46,861 nucleotides of DNA from Actinocrinis puniceicyclus (GCF_018283645.1 NZ_JAGSXH010000043.1:1-46861); one strand, 5' to 3'; positions 18,478-27,584 are shown, numbered from the stretch's first letter. Notes: generated by a model not told the origin, from the letters alone. Made by a program: numbers and translations.

Positions 18478-19368
18478 GTGCCCACGGGCGTGGCGACGAC
18501 GGTAGAAGGACATCGTCTCTCCCTGACCCACCTGGACAAGCCGCTGTGGCCCGACGGGTGGACCAAGGGACAGGCGCTGCACTACTACGCCCGGATCGCG
18601 GACGTCATGCTGCCGCATGTACGCCGCCGGCCGGCCTCCTTCCTGCGCTTTCCCGACGGCGTCGGCGCGCAGACGTTCTATGTGAAGACCCCGCCGCCCG
18701 GCACGCCGAACTGGGTGCCGCGCGCCGACGTGCCCAGCCGCACCGAGGGCACCAAACCGCACGTCACAGTGGACGACGTAGCCTCCCTGATCGCGCTGGG
18801 CAACCTCGGCTGCCTGGAAGTGCACGTACCGCAGTGGACCGCGCCCCATCCCGAACTGCACGACCTGCTCGTGGTCGATCTCGATCCCGGGCCGGGCACG
18901 AGCATCGTGCAGTGCGCCCGGGTCGCCCTCGCGGTGCGCGCGCTGCTCGCCCACGACGGGCTCGCCTGCGCCGTGAAAACCTCCGGTTCGAAGGGCCTGC
19001 ACCTTTACGCGCCGCTGCGCCCCTCGCCCGCGGGCCGGGTCGGCGCCTACGCGCGCTCGCTGGCCAGGGCGCTTTCCGGCGCGCTGCCCGACCGGGTGAC
19101 CGCGACGATGGCGAAGGCGGCACGCACGGGCAAGGTCTTCGTCGACTGGTCGCAGAACAACACCGCCAAGACCACGGTCGCGCCGTACTCGCTGCGGGCC
19201 GGTCCGTTCCCCGCGGTCTCGGCACCGGTCGGCTGGGCGGAGGTCGAGTCCTGCGAGCGACCCGAGGAGCTGGTCTTCACGCCGCAGCAGGTGCTGGACC
19301 GGGTCGAGCGGTACGGCGACCTGCTCGGCGGGCTGCTCGACCCGGTCCTGGCCGGCCCGCTGCCATGA
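18478..19368 (+). CDS. ligD: stand-alone LigD-type NHEJ polymerase domain
   Basis: Primase-polymerase (AEP fold) domain that fills gaps at Ku-bound ends with ribonucleotides. The 296 residues begin with TVEGHRLSLTHLDKPLWPDG. LLVVDLDPGPG holds the catalytic Asp pair (Asp134, Asp136). TSGSKGLHLYAPL and KVFVDWSQNN (third Asp) follow. No nuclease or ligase domain is fused, so ligation would need another gene outside the window, a split arrangement common in actinomycetes. The GTG start at 18478 lacks a strong ribosome site but is the first one consistent with homologous N-termini. It is divergent from ku. Confidence 0.93.
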   Translation: MPTGVATTVEGHRLSLTHLDKPLWPDGWTKGQALHYYARIADVMLPHVRRRPASFLRFPDGVGAQTFYVKTPPPGTPNWVPRADVPSRTEGTKPHVTVDDVASLIALGNLGCLEVHVPQWTAPHPELHDLLVVDLDPGPGTSIVQCARVALAVRALLAHDGLACAVKTSGSKGLHLYAPLRPSPAGRVGAYARSLARALSGALPDRVTATMAKAARTGKVFVDWSQNNTAKTTVAPYSLRAGPFPAVSAPVGWAEVESCERPEELVFTPQQVLDRVERYGDLLGGLLDPVLAGPLP

Positions 19369-19477
19369 GCTTGAGATTTGAGGCCCACACGGTCCGAACG
19401 GCCCATGTCCCGGGCGCCGCGAAGCGCCATAGTGGAGTGACCCGCGGCGTGCGGGCCGGAGAAGACGAGGCGCGGCG

Positions 19478-20659
19478 ATGGATGCGAGCTTGCTGGTTCC
19501 GTGGGACGAGAGGCTGACGGCCTACGACTTCGGCCACGACCATCCGCTGGCCCCGGTACGGGTCGAGCTGACCATGCGGCTGGCGCGGGACCTCGGCGTC
19601 CTCGACGCCCCCGAGGTGTTGCTCGCGCCGGTGCCGGCGGCCCCGGACGAGGTCCTGGAACTGGTGCACGCACCCGAGTACATCCACGCGGTCAAGAACG
19701 TGGCGCACGTCCCCCAGTCCGAGCGAGCCCGCTTCGGCCTGGGCACCGACGACAACCCGCTGTTCCCCGGCATGCACGAGGCATCGGCGCTGGTGGTCGG
19801 CGCGAGCGTGGCCGCGGCGGACGCGGTGTGGTCGGGCGCGGCGGGCCACGCGGCGAACATGGCCGGCGGGCTGCACCACGCGATGCGCGCGCACGCCTCC
19901 GGCTTCTGCCTGTACAACGACGTGGCGATCGCGATCGCGCGGCTTCTGGAGCAGGGCGCCACCCGGGTGGCGTACGTCGACATCGACGCGCACCACGGCG
20001 ACGGGGTGCAGGCCGCGTTCTACAACGATCCCAGGGTTCTGACGATCAGCGTGCACGAGCATCCGAGCACGCTGTTCCCCGGCACCGGGCTGGCGCAGGA
20101 GTGCGGCGGCCCGGACGCGCAGGGCATGGCGGTGAACCTCGCGCTGCCGGCCGGCACCCGCGACGCGCACTGGCTGCGGGCCTTCGAGGCGGTCGTCCCG
20201 CCGCTGCTGAGCGCCTTCGATCCGCAGATCCTGGTGACCCAGCACGGTTGCGACTCGCACGCCCTCGACCCGCTGGCGCACCTGATGCTGAGCGTCGACG
20301 GGCAGCGGCTGGCGGCCGAGGCCCTGCACCGCCTGGCACACGAGCACGCCGGGGGGCGTTGGCTGCTGTTCGGCGGCGGCGGGTACGCGGTCGTCGAGGT
20401 CGTGCCGCGCATCTGGACGCACGTTCTCGCCGAGGCTGCGCACCGGCCGATCCCGCCGCGCACCGAGACCCCGGAGCAGTGGCGCGTCTTCGCGGCCGAA
20501 CGCTCGGGGCGGCTGGCACCGCTGACGATGAGCGACGGGCAGCATCCCGAGCTGCGGCTGTGGGTGGACGGTTTCAACCCGGCGGACCCGATCGACCGGG
20601 AGGTGCTGGCCACCCGCCGCGCCGTCTTCCCGCACCACGGGCTTGACATCCTGTTCTGA
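19478..20659 (+). CDS. acuC: AcuC-type (class I HDAC-like) protein deacetylase
   Basis: Zinc hydrolase of the arginase/deacetylase fold. In Bacillus, AcuC removes acetyl groups from acetyl-CoA synthetase. The 393-residue sequence shows HHAMRAHASGFCLYND (catalytic His pair), VDIDAHHGDG (zinc Asp and His, about residues 168-175), GCDSHALDPLAHL (second zinc Asp) and the GGGGY tetrad with Tyr. It is on the same strand as the stress proteins that follow. With the GNAT/acyl-CoA-synthetase fusion at 22.5-24.8 kb it could form an acetylation/deacetylation pair acting on acetate metabolism. The substrate is inferred. Confidence 0.92.
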   Translation: MDASLLVPWDERLTAYDFGHDHPLAPVRVELTMRLARDLGVLDAPEVLLAPVPAAPDEVLELVHAPEYIHAVKNVAHVPQSERARFGLGTDDNPLFPGMHEASALVVGASVAAADAVWSGAAGHAANMAGGLHHAMRAHASGFCLYNDVAIAIARLLEQGATRVAYVDIDAHHGDGVQAAFYNDPRVLTISVHEHPSTLFPGTGLAQECGGPDAQGMAVNLALPAGTRDAHWLRAFEAVVPPLLSAFDPQILVTQHGCDSHALDPLAHLMLSVDGQRLAAEALHRLAHEHAGGRWLLFGGGGYAVVEVVPRIWTHVLAEAAHRPIPPRTETPEQWRVFAAERSGRLAPLTMSDGQHPELRLWVDGFNPADPIDREVLATRRAVFPHHGLDILF

Positions 20660-20729
20660 GTCTCCGCGGGCGACCGTCCGTCCACGCGTACTGATCCGCG
20701 CACGACAGGGCCGACTGCCGAACCCGCCC

Positions 20730-20743
20730 GGGACCTTCGACCG
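20730..20743. promoter_or_regulatory. DosR-box-like site A (upstream of usp)
   Basis: GGGACCTTCGACCG matches the DosR-type dyad GGGAC-N4-GTCCC at both cores with two mismatches in the right arm. It lies 70 bases before the ATG of the universal stress protein gene. Nearly the same sequence occurs at 28649. Confidence 0.65.
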
Positions 20744-20813
20744 TATTCGCACCCCCGCGCCGCGCGCGACGCTGTCTATGGAACCGACAGCCGACCAACA
20801 GGAGCATCGCACC

Positions 20814-21329
20814 ATGGACACAATCGGCCACCCACGCGTGGTCGTCGGCGTCGACGGCTCGCTCACCGGCCTGGCCGCCTTGCGCGCCGCCGTGGGCGAG
20901 GCACGCCGACGCGGACTGCCGCTCTACGCAGTGCGCTCCCGTACGACCGCCATCTCCCTGACCAACCCCGAGTCGATCAAGACCGCTTTCCTGGACGCGC
21001 TCGGCAGCTACCCTGCCGACCTGCAGATCGAGACCGCGGTCTCGACGCTGCCGATCCGCGACGCGCTGCGCGCCGCGGCCTGCGACCCGCGCGACCTGCT
21101 GGTCGTCGGCACCAGCGGCAAGGGCCCGTGGCACGCGCTGTGGTCGGGATCAGTCGCCCGCGCGCTGCTGCGCCGGGCCCGCTGCCAGGTGCTGGCCGTG
21201 CCCGCGCCGGAGATGGCCCACACCGTGCACCGCCCGCACGCGGGGCACCGGCGAAGCCAATGGGACCCGCTGCGTGAGCTGGAGAACCAACGGCCGGAGT
21301 TCCACGGCCGCCCCTATTCGGGGATCTAG
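20814..21329 (+). CDS. single-domain universal stress protein
   Basis: A 171-residue UspA-fold protein. The first strand VVVGVDGSLTG binds ATP in the family, and DLLVVGTSGKGPWHALWSGS holds the G-x2-G-x(9)-G(S/T) nucleotide loop, followed by the closing strand CQVLAVPAP. The tail of about 30 residues (HRPHAGHRRSQWDP) is basic and not part of the fold. I chose the ATG at 20814, with AGGAG nine bases upstream. A DosR-like box lies upstream, and many DosR-regulon members elsewhere are Usp proteins. The role in dormancy is inferred. Confidence 0.9.
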   Translation: MDTIGHPRVVVGVDGSLTGLAALRAAVGEARRRGLPLYAVRSRTTAISLTNPESIKTAFLDALGSYPADLQIETAVSTLPIRDALRAAACDPRDLLVVGTSGKGPWHALWSGSVARALLRRARCQVLAVPAPEMAHTVHRPHAGHRRSQWDPLRELENQRPEFHGRPYSGI

Positions 21330-21470
21330 CCGGACCGTGCCGGGAAGCGTCTTCAGGCCCGGACGCGACCGCCGGTTCACCCGCCCGCGGCGAGGGCGGA
21401 TCCGGCCGGCCGCGAGCTGGCGAGGCGCTGTGGCAATGCCGTTCGTTTCATCAGCTCAGGGAGCCCGACG

Positions 21471-22340
21471 ATGACACAGATCGCAACGAACTTCCGGCGC
21501 ATCGTCGTCGGAGTCGACACCTCTGACAATGCGCTGCGCGCCGCGCAATGGGCGGCGAGGCAGGCCGTCGACCTCGGGCTGCCGGTTCATCTGGTGCACG
21601 CGCTCGACCTGGACCCGGTGCCCGGCGGCGTGGTCGAGAAGGCCGCGCTGGCCGAGGCGCGTCGCGACGACGGCGCGCGACTGCTGCGCCGCGTGGCAGA
21701 CAAGATCGCCGAACTTCACCCTTACGTCGCCGTGCACAGCGAGATGTCCCCGCTCAGCGCGCCCGAGGCGCTGGTGGGCCACAGCGGCGAGTCCACCCTC
21801 GTGGTCACCGGAACCCGCGGGCACGGCGGTTTCGCGGGGCTGCTGCTCGGCTCGGTCAGCCTCAAGCTCGCGGCGCACGCGCACGGCCCCACGGTCGTGG
21901 TGCGCGGCGAGGAGTCGGGCAAGCCCTTCAACGAGATCGTGCTGGGTGTCGAGCCTCAGGAGGCCGAGGCGCCGATCCGCTTCGCGTTCGCCATGGCCGC
22001 GCAGTTCCGTTCGACGCTGACCGTGGTGCGCGCCTGGTGGCCGCACCCCGCTTACAGCGGCTACTACGGCGACGACCCGGAGCTGAACGAGCCCAACCAG
22101 ACCGCCGAGGCCGAGGTACTGGTCAAGAGCCTGCGGGAGGAATACCCCCAGGTGGACGTGACGGCTGCCGCGATGCGCGGCAACGCCGTGCCGATGCTGA
22201 TCGAGGCGGCGCGCGGCTCGCGGCTGCTCGTGATCGGCTCGCACCGGCGGCGCAGCCCGCTGTCGGTCGGTACCGGGTACGTCGTGCAGGGCCTGCTGTC
22301 GCACTCCCCCACGCCGGTGGCGGTCGTGCCGATCGCGTGA
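21471..22340 (+). CDS. tandem-domain universal stress protein
   Basis: A 289-residue protein with two UspA domains. Domain 1 covers about residues 8-145 (RIVVGVDTSDNALRAAQWAA, then VVTGTRGHGGFAGLLLGSVS). Domain 2 covers about 150-289 (EIVLGVEPQEAEAPIRFAF, then LLVIGSHRRRSPLSVGTGYV). Both have the G-rich ATP loop, although the second is less canonical. The length equals that of mycobacterial tandem Usps. The 141-base gap before it has no clear dyad of the DosR type, so it may be read through from the preceding usp. A strong terminator follows. Confidence 0.92.
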   Translation: MTQIATNFRRIVVGVDTSDNALRAAQWAARQAVDLGLPVHLVHALDLDPVPGGVVEKAALAEARRDDGARLLRRVADKIAELHPYVAVHSEMSPLSAPEALVGHSGESTLVVTGTRGHGGFAGLLLGSVSLKLAAHAHGPTVVVRGEESGKPFNEIVLGVEPQEAEAPIRFAFAMAAQFRSTLTVVRAWWPHPAYSGYYGDDPELNEPNQTAEAEVLVKSLREEYPQVDVTAAAMRGNAVPMLIEAARGSRLLVIGSHRRRSPLSVGTGYVVQGLLSHSPTPVAVVPIA

Positions 22341-22384
22341 GAGGGCGCCCCCCGCCCGATCACCGGCCTCGCCCGTCGCACGCA

Positions 22385-22433
22385 ACGAATGCCACCGCCG
22401 CCGGCCCAAAAGTCCGGCGGCGGCGGCATTCGT
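22385..22433. terminator. strong bidirectional hairpin terminator
   Basis: A 20-bp stem (ACGAATGCC-a-CCGCCGCCGG paired with its complement, one mismatch) closes a 9-base loop. It lies between the convergent tandem usp and the acyl-CoA-synthetase gene, so it can stop both. The A-rich loop (cccaaaagt) and GC-rich stem are typical of actinomycete terminators, with no long U tract. Confidence 0.88.
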
Positions 22434-22455
22434 GTGCTCACTTCGCCCGCGGCGC

Positions 22456-24825
22456 CTACTCGACCGGCGCGCGGCGCAGCCTCCGCAGATAAGGATCCTT
22501 ACGCCGCGACGGAGCGACGTGGACGTCTCCGGTGACGACCCGCGCCATGCCGTCCTGCTCCGCGATCACGTTCAGGCGCACGGACGCGAGCTGCGGGAAG
22601 GCGTCGATGAGAGCCGCGACCCGCCCCAGCGCCTCGGCCAGCCGCGCGCCGTCCACGCGCCGGCCGGTCTCGTCCGCGGGCAGGGCCGCGCTCGCCAGGT
22701 CGGCCAGTTCCTGCGCGCCGGCCGGAACCAGCAGCGTCGCCTCGGCGCCGGAGTCCCCGTCACGCAGGCAGGTCAGCAGCGGGCCGAAAACAGGGTCCTG
22801 CCATGCGGTGACCGTCAGCCGCCGGGCCGGCCCGGCTCCGGCGGTGTATGCGCCGTGCGCGAGCGGGATCCCGAACGCTTCGAGCAGCGCCGCGCGCTCC
22901 GAGTCGTAGAGTGCTCGCCCGCGCGGGGCGGTGGCCAGCGCGCCCTCGACCACGCTGCGGGCCGCCGCGCGGTCGGTGTGCCCGACTTCGGGTTCGTGGT
23001 CTTCCGGCCGGTCGCGCGCCGCGGTGGCCGCCGCGGCCGCCGCCAGCGCCTGCGCGGCCATCGCAGCGTCGTTGTAACAGGGCACGGGGCTGCGCGCGGG
23101 CCGGGCCTTGCCGTTGCGTCTCGCGGCGCGCTTGGGCGCGTTCAACACGGTGACCGTCTCCGCCTGCTCGGCCAGCACCGCGGCGACCGGCACGGTGACA
23201 GCCTCCAGCACCGAGCGGTCCGCGAGCCCGCCGTGCGGCGCCACCGGGACCGTCGGGGCCAGCGCGATCAGCAGCGCGTCGCAGGGTTCTGCGTTCATGG
23301 TCTCGGTCAGCGCCGCGCGCAGCCTCGCCGCGTCGGCGGTCGCGGTCACGTTGCGCGCCGCCACGACGTCGAGCCCTGCTTTCACGCAGGCCTGCACGGC
23401 GAGGCTGAGCATGCCCCGGGTGTTGCCGAGCACGGCGACGCGCCGGCCGCGCGGCGGCGGCTGGTGCGCGAGCAGCGCGGCGGCGCATACCAGGGCGCCG
23501 AGAGTCGGTACCACGGTGATACCGGCCTGGGCGTAGAGCGCGGTGCGCGCCTGGTTGGGCGACTGCTCCGGATCGACGGCGAGCAGAGGCATCCTGCGCG
23601 AGAGCCGCCGCGCGGTGCGCGCGAACTTGCGCGGGTTGCCGAAGGATTCCACGTGCAGCAGCCCCAGATGCACTCCCTCGTCGCCCTCCCAGTGCATCAG
23701 CAGGTCGTTCGCGCTCACGTCGTACTTGTCGCCGACCGCGGCGAAGGTGCCGATCCCGATGCCCAGCCGGACCAGGTGCGCCAGCACCGCCAGGCCCACG
23801 CCCCCGGACTGCACCGCGACGCCGGTCGGGCCGCCGGTGAACGGCCCCGGCGCCAGGCTCGCGTTCAGTCCGCCGCGCACCCCGGTGTTGACCACGCCGA
23901 GACTGCCCGGACCCAGCAGCCGCATGCCCGTGGCGCGGCAGGCGTCCAGCAGCGCGCGCCCGGAAGCGTCGTCGAACCCTGTCGCGGTCGCGATCACGGT
24001 GCGCGCCCCGTGCGCGCCGCAGACGCGCGCCGCGCCTGCCGCCAGGTGCGGCGGCGAGGTGATCACGGCGAGCTGGACGCGTGCGTCCGGGTCCAGGTCC
24101 GCGGCGTCCGCTCCGGCGTGCCATATCCGCCCGGCGAAGCCGCCGAGGTGTTCACGCACCGCCAGCGTCGCGGAGTCCTGCGGATCTCCGACCACGGCGA
24201 TCGAGTCCGGGTCGAGCAGCGGGCGCAGGCTCGCATCGTCCGCGATGCGCTCTCGGCGCGCGGCCGCGTCCAGCAGCGCGACGCGCTGCGCGGCCAGCAG
24301 GTCGAGATCGACGGTCACCAGCCAGGTGCCGTGGTCCCAGACCTTGTGCACGGGCAGGCCGAGGGTGGTGAACACGTCCAGCATCGCCCGGTTCTCGCCC
24401 TGCGTGATCGCGGTGAAGGTCTGGATGCCGGCCTGGTCGGCCTCGTCCAGCAGGTGCTCGGCCAGCAGCGTGGCCACGCCGCGGCCCTGCACCAGGTCGG
24501 CGACGACGAACGCGATCTCGGCCTGTTCGGGGTCGCTGTCGCGGATCCATTCGGCCATGCCGACCACGGCGCCGCCGAGGAACGCGAGCAGGGCGCCGCG
24601 GGGGCGCGGCTGCACGGCCGGAGTCGGCGCGCAGACCGCGTCGGCCATCACCCGGCCGGGATTCTTGGGGAAGCCGAAGAAGCGCCGATAGACGCTCCTG
24701 CTGCCGAGCGCGGCGGCGAAGTCGTGCACCGCCTGCCAGTCCTCCGGCTCGGCCGGGCGGATCAGCACGCAGCTGCCGTCGGTCAGCAGCGCGTAGGAGC
24801 CGGGGGTGTCGAAATCTGTGTCCAT
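22456..24825 (-). CDS. GNAT acetyltransferase fused to ADP-forming acyl-CoA-synthetase-like domains (Pat type)
   Basis: A 789-residue fusion. Residues about 1-185 are a GNAT domain (VLIRPAEPEDW, then the acetyl-CoA loop VQGRGVATLLAEHLLDEA). About 190-330 form the CoA-binding Rossmann domain (LLDPDSIAVVGD). About 335-560 are ligase-like (QSGGVGLAVLAHLV). About 625-789 are an ATP-grasp-like segment (ERAALLEAFGIPLAHG). GNAT at the N-terminus is the order reported for the Streptomyces lividans Pat enzyme that acetylates acyl-CoA synthetases, opposite to Salmonella Pat. The usual phospho-His loop (SHTG) is missing: the chain goes directly from LLAVDPEQSPNQAR to YAQAGITVV. The ligase half is probably regulatory. 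An AcuC-type partner is encoded nearby. Confidence 0.9.
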   Translation of the reverse strand: MDTDFDTPGSYALLTDGSCVLIRPAEPEDWQAVHDFAAALGSRSVYRRFFGFPKNPGRVMADAVCAPTPAVQPRPRGALLAFLGGAVVGMAEWIRDSDPEQAEIAFVVADLVQGRGVATLLAEHLLDEADQAGIQTFTAITQGENRAMLDVFTTLGLPVHKVWDHGTWLVTVDLDLLAAQRVALLDAAARRERIADDASLRPLLDPDSIAVVGDPQDSATLAVREHLGGFAGRIWHAGADAADLDPDARVQLAVITSPPHLAAGAARVCGAHGARTVIATATGFDDASGRALLDACRATGMRLLGPGSLGVVNTGVRGGLNASLAPGPFTGGPTGVAVQSGGVGLAVLAHLVRLGIGIGTFAAVGDKYDVSANDLLMHWEGDEGVHLGLLHVESFGNPRKFARTARRLSRRMPLLAVDPEQSPNQARTALYAQAGITVVPTLGALVCAAALLAHQPPPRGRRVAVLGNTRGMLSLAVQACVKAGLDVVAARNVTATADAARLRAALTETMNAEPCDALLIALAPTVPVAPHGGLADRSVLEAVTVPVAAVLAEQAETVTVLNAPKRAARRNGKARPARSPVPCYNDAAMAAQALAAAAAATAARDRPEDHEPEVGHTDRAAARSVVEGALATAPRGRALYDSERAALLEAFGIPLAHGAYTAGAGPARRLTVTAWQDPVFGPLLTCLRDGDSGAEATLLVPAGAQELADLASAALPADETGRRVDGARLAEALGRVAALIDAFPQLASVRLNVIAEQDGMARVVTGDVHVAPSRRKDPYLRRLRRAPVE

Positions 24826-25076
24826 CGCGAACGACCCTTCTGCCCGCGCAGGCGCGGCTCATGCCACGAGTGTGTGCCCGGCCGGTCTCGCGAGGGCCGT
24901 GCCGGACACACTACGAGCATGGTGTGCCGCGGCGGCTGAGCGAAGGGCCGGAAGTCCCACGGCCGCGACCGGGCGGGGGCGCGGGTCGGGGCCGCGGGCG
25001 CTGACCCGGCCCGCCGTCTTCCTCCCTGATCCGGTTTCGGGCGTGGCGGCGGCCCGGGGCGTTTCGCGGGCCGCGC

Positions 25077-25090
25077 GGGACCTTGGTCCC
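25077..25090. promoter_or_regulatory. DosR-box-like site B (perfect palindrome)
   Basis: GGGACCTTGGTCCC is a perfect 14-bp dyad and the best match in the window to GGGAC-N4-GTCCC. It ends 37 bases before the ATG of the acetyl-CoA hydrolase/transferase gene. CATTAG, about 20 bases downstream, could be the -10 element. It is 252 bases from the divergent GNAT-fusion gene and might affect it too. The rest of 24826-25127 shows nothing else. Confidence 0.8.
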
Positions 25091-25127
25091 TCAAATCGGC
25101 GGCGGCCCGCGCATTAGCGTCGAGGGT

Positions 25128-26369
25128 ATGAGAACCGTCGACTCCGCGCGCCTGCTCCAGCTCTTCGAAGGCATCACCTACCCGAATCCGCGGCTGGTCG
25201 CTTCAGGCAACCACGCGGCGCCGTGGCATCTGCTGGAGCTGGCCGACAAGGCGCTGCCGGAGTACCGGCTGTTCCAGCTGAACGCGCAGCCGGGGATCGC
25301 GGTGCGTGAGGGCGTGCGCCACGAGTCGCCCTTCGTCGGGCCGGGTATGCGCGGCCTGCCGGCGCTGGACTACCTGCCGGCCCGCCTCTCCCTGGTGCCG
25401 CGGATCCTGGCCGGGACCCACCGGCCGGACGTGGTCCTGCTGCACACCTCGCCGCCGCGCGACGGGAAGGTCTCGCTCGGCATCGAGGTGAACATCATGC
25501 CGGCCGCCGTCGAGCAGGCCATCGCGGCCGGGGGCCTGGTCGTGGCGCAGATCAACGCGCACATGCCGTACACCTTCGGAGACGGCGAGCTGCCCGTCGA
25601 CATGATCGACTTCGCGGTGGAACACGACGCGCCGCTGCCCTCCCCCGCCGCCCGGCGTGATCCTGACCTGACCCGGTGCGCGGCGCGCATCGGCGAACTG
25701 GTCGCCCCGGGGATCGTGGACGGCGCCACGCTGCAGACCGGCATCGGCGCGGTCCCGGACGCCGTGCTCGCCGCCCTGACCGGGCATCGCGGCCTGCGGA
25801 TCTGGTCGGAGATGGTCAGCGACGGCGTCGTGGAGCTCGAGGCGCGGCGCGCGCTGGACGAGGCCGCGCCGATCACGGCCTCGTTCCTGTTCGGCTCGCC
25901 GGAGCTGTACGCGTGGTCGGACCGCAACCCGAGGCTGCGGATGTCGCGCACGGAGACGGTCAACGACCCCGCGCGGATCGCGACGCAGCCGGCGATGACG
26001 TCGATCAACACGGCCTTGCAGGTCGATCTCTACGCCCAGGCCAACGCGTCCTATGTGCACGACCGGATCTACTCCGGGTTCGGCGGCCAGACGGACTTCG
26101 TCGTCGGGGCGCTGCATTCGCGCGGCGGGCAGGCGATCATCGCGCTGCCGTCCTGGCACGCCAAGTCCGCCTCCTCGACGATCGTGCCGAGGTTGACCGC
26201 GCCGGCGACCTCGTTCCAGCACACCGCCATCGTCACCGACCAGGGCCGCGCGGACCTGTTCGGCCGCAGCCAGCGCGAGCAGGCCGCGCAGCTCATCGAA
26301 AGCGCCGCCCGCCCGCAGTCCCGCGAGCAGTTGCGCGAAGCCGCCGTACGCCTCGGGCTCGCCGGCTGA
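25128..26369 (+). CDS. acetyl-CoA hydrolase/transferase family protein
   Basis: A 413-residue family I CoA-transferase fold protein that moves CoA between acetyl-CoA and an acid (succinate or propionate) or hydrolyses it. Family blocks: GVRHESPFVGPGMR, GIEVNIMPAAVEQAI, VVAQINAHMPYTFGDGEL, then GATLQTGIGAVPDAVL and IYSGFGGQTDFVVGALHSRG. In the ATLQTGIG and IWSEMVSDG regions, the active-site Glu of the family should be in SEM. The start is ATG with GAGGG close ahead. The perfect DosR-like box upstream suggests induction in hypoxia, for acetate overflow from the POR route. Confidence 0.9.
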   Translation: MRTVDSARLLQLFEGITYPNPRLVASGNHAAPWHLLELADKALPEYRLFQLNAQPGIAVREGVRHESPFVGPGMRGLPALDYLPARLSLVPRILAGTHRPDVVLLHTSPPRDGKVSLGIEVNIMPAAVEQAIAAGGLVVAQINAHMPYTFGDGELPVDMIDFAVEHDAPLPSPAARRDPDLTRCAARIGELVAPGIVDGATLQTGIGAVPDAVLAALTGHRGLRIWSEMVSDGVVELEARRALDEAAPITASFLFGSPELYAWSDRNPRLRMSRTETVNDPARIATQPAMTSINTALQVDLYAQANASYVHDRIYSGFGGQTDFVVGALHSRGGQAIIALPSWHAKSASSTIVPRLTAPATSFQHTAIVTDQGRADLFGRSQREQAAQLIESAARPQSREQLREAAVRLGLAG

Positions 26370-26815
26370 GCTTGCTCACGGTCAGTCGACGGCCGGGACG
26401 GCGCTGTTCGGGACGGCGCCATGATCTCCAGTGTCCGCAACAGGACGGGACTCGCCGCGCATCATGCTCGTACCCGGATGCGGTCTCCTGCGTCACGGCC
26501 GCCAAGCGTATTCGAACACGCCGAAACGTGTGCGGAAACCAACGCGTCTGTCTTCGCCTGCGCGGGCAGCGGCCCCTCGTCCCAAGCCGAGCCGGGCGCG
26601 GTCAACTCAGGCAGGCCAGGCCGAGCGCTGCCTCAGGTGCCGAGGTCACGGCCTCAAGCTTAGGACCCGCTTCAGGCAAATCCGAGCCGCCGAGTGCGGG
26701 CACGGCGCGGCGCGGCGAAAGGGTGGTGCCTCTCACCGCGCCGCGTCCCGGCCGCCGGGTCTCTGCTCGGCCGAACCCTGCTCACCCGAACTCTGCTCGG
26801 GCGGTCTTCGCCCGG
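26370..26815. other. 446-base spacer with no recognisable gene
   Basis: This lies between the convergent acetyl-CoA hydrolase and CBS/BON genes. Short open frames here show no ribosome site, biased codon use or family motif. No strong hairpin was found, though a terminator would be expected. Two gggacggcg copies near 26395-26418 are not dyads. Confidence 0.5.
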
Positions 26816-27547
26816 TCAGAACAGCGGCCCGGGGTTCAGCCGGTCGCGCATCCGCGCCAGACCCTTGCGCGGTTCAAGCCGATCTACGACCTCGACGACG
26901 CCCTTGACCGCGCGCGCGACACGGATCGCCTCGGTGACGTCGGCGACACGCGTGACCGTCCCGGTCAAGGTGACCACGCCGCGCTCGACCTCGACGCCGA
27001 CCACGTCCGTCTCCGCCAGCGCCGCCGCCAGCGCCCGCTGCACTTCCGCGCGGATCTCGCCGTCGTCACGCAGGTAGGCTCGCAACAGATCGCTGCGGGC
27101 GACGATGCCGACGACCACCCGGCGCTCGTCGATCACCGGCAGGTGCGTCACGGCGTGACGCTCCATCAGGTAGGCGGCGCGCGCCAGGCTGGTGTCCGCC
27201 TCGACCGCCACGACGTTCGTCGACATCAGGTGGCCGGCCGCGCTCGCCTCGCTGCGCGCCTGCGCTTCACGTCCGCGCCGCGACAGCAGCTCCCAAAGCT
27301 CCGACTGGCCTTCCGCGCCCGCCGCCTCCTTGGGGATCAGGTCCGTACGCGAAACCATTCCGATCAGATGCCCTATCGAGTCGACGACAGGCATCGCGCC
27401 GATGCGGCGGTTGACCATCGTCGCCGCTACCTCGCGGAACGTGGCGTAGGAACGGACCGTCACGACGTCGTTCGTCATCACGTCCCGGACCGACGCCGCC
27501 TTCGCCGATGTCGGCGATGTCGCCGTCCCTGTCTTGATGGTGCTCAT
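26816..27547 (-). CDS. CBS-pair and BON-domain protein
   Basis: A 243-residue cytosolic protein. CBS 1 is at about 20-75 (VRDVMTNDVVTVRSYATFRE, then GMVSRTDLI). CBS 2 is at about 108-162 (HLMSTNVVAVEADTSL, then GIVARSDLLRAYL). The BON domain is at about 168-230 (ALAETDVVGVEVERGVVTLT, then VKGVVEVVDRL). CBS pairs bind adenylates and BON domains bind lipid or membrane surfaces, so it may be an energy-state sensor. It follows the usp gene by 37 bases in a CBS-usp-CBS/BON operon behind DosR-like box C. This CBS-BON arrangement is frequent in actinomycete stress loci. Its target is unknown. Confidence 0.92.
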   Translation of the reverse strand: MSTIKTGTATSPTSAKAASVRDVMTNDVVTVRSYATFREVAATMVNRRIGAMPVVDSIGHLIGMVSRTDLIPKEAAGAEGQSELWELLSRRGREAQARSEASAAGHLMSTNVVAVEADTSLARAAYLMERHAVTHLPVIDERRVVVGIVARSDLLRAYLRDDGEIRAEVQRALAAALAETDVVGVEVERGVVTLTGTVTRVADVTEAIRVARAVKGVVEVVDRLEPRKGLARMRDRLNPGPLF

Positions 27548-27584
27548 GACGAGCCTCCTGTCTCGCTTCGCCGCGGCGCGAAGC

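Noticed and set aside
26391-26418. Two gggacggcg copies as DosR half-sites
   Set aside because: They are direct copies without a dyad, and no gene starts nearby in the right orientation.
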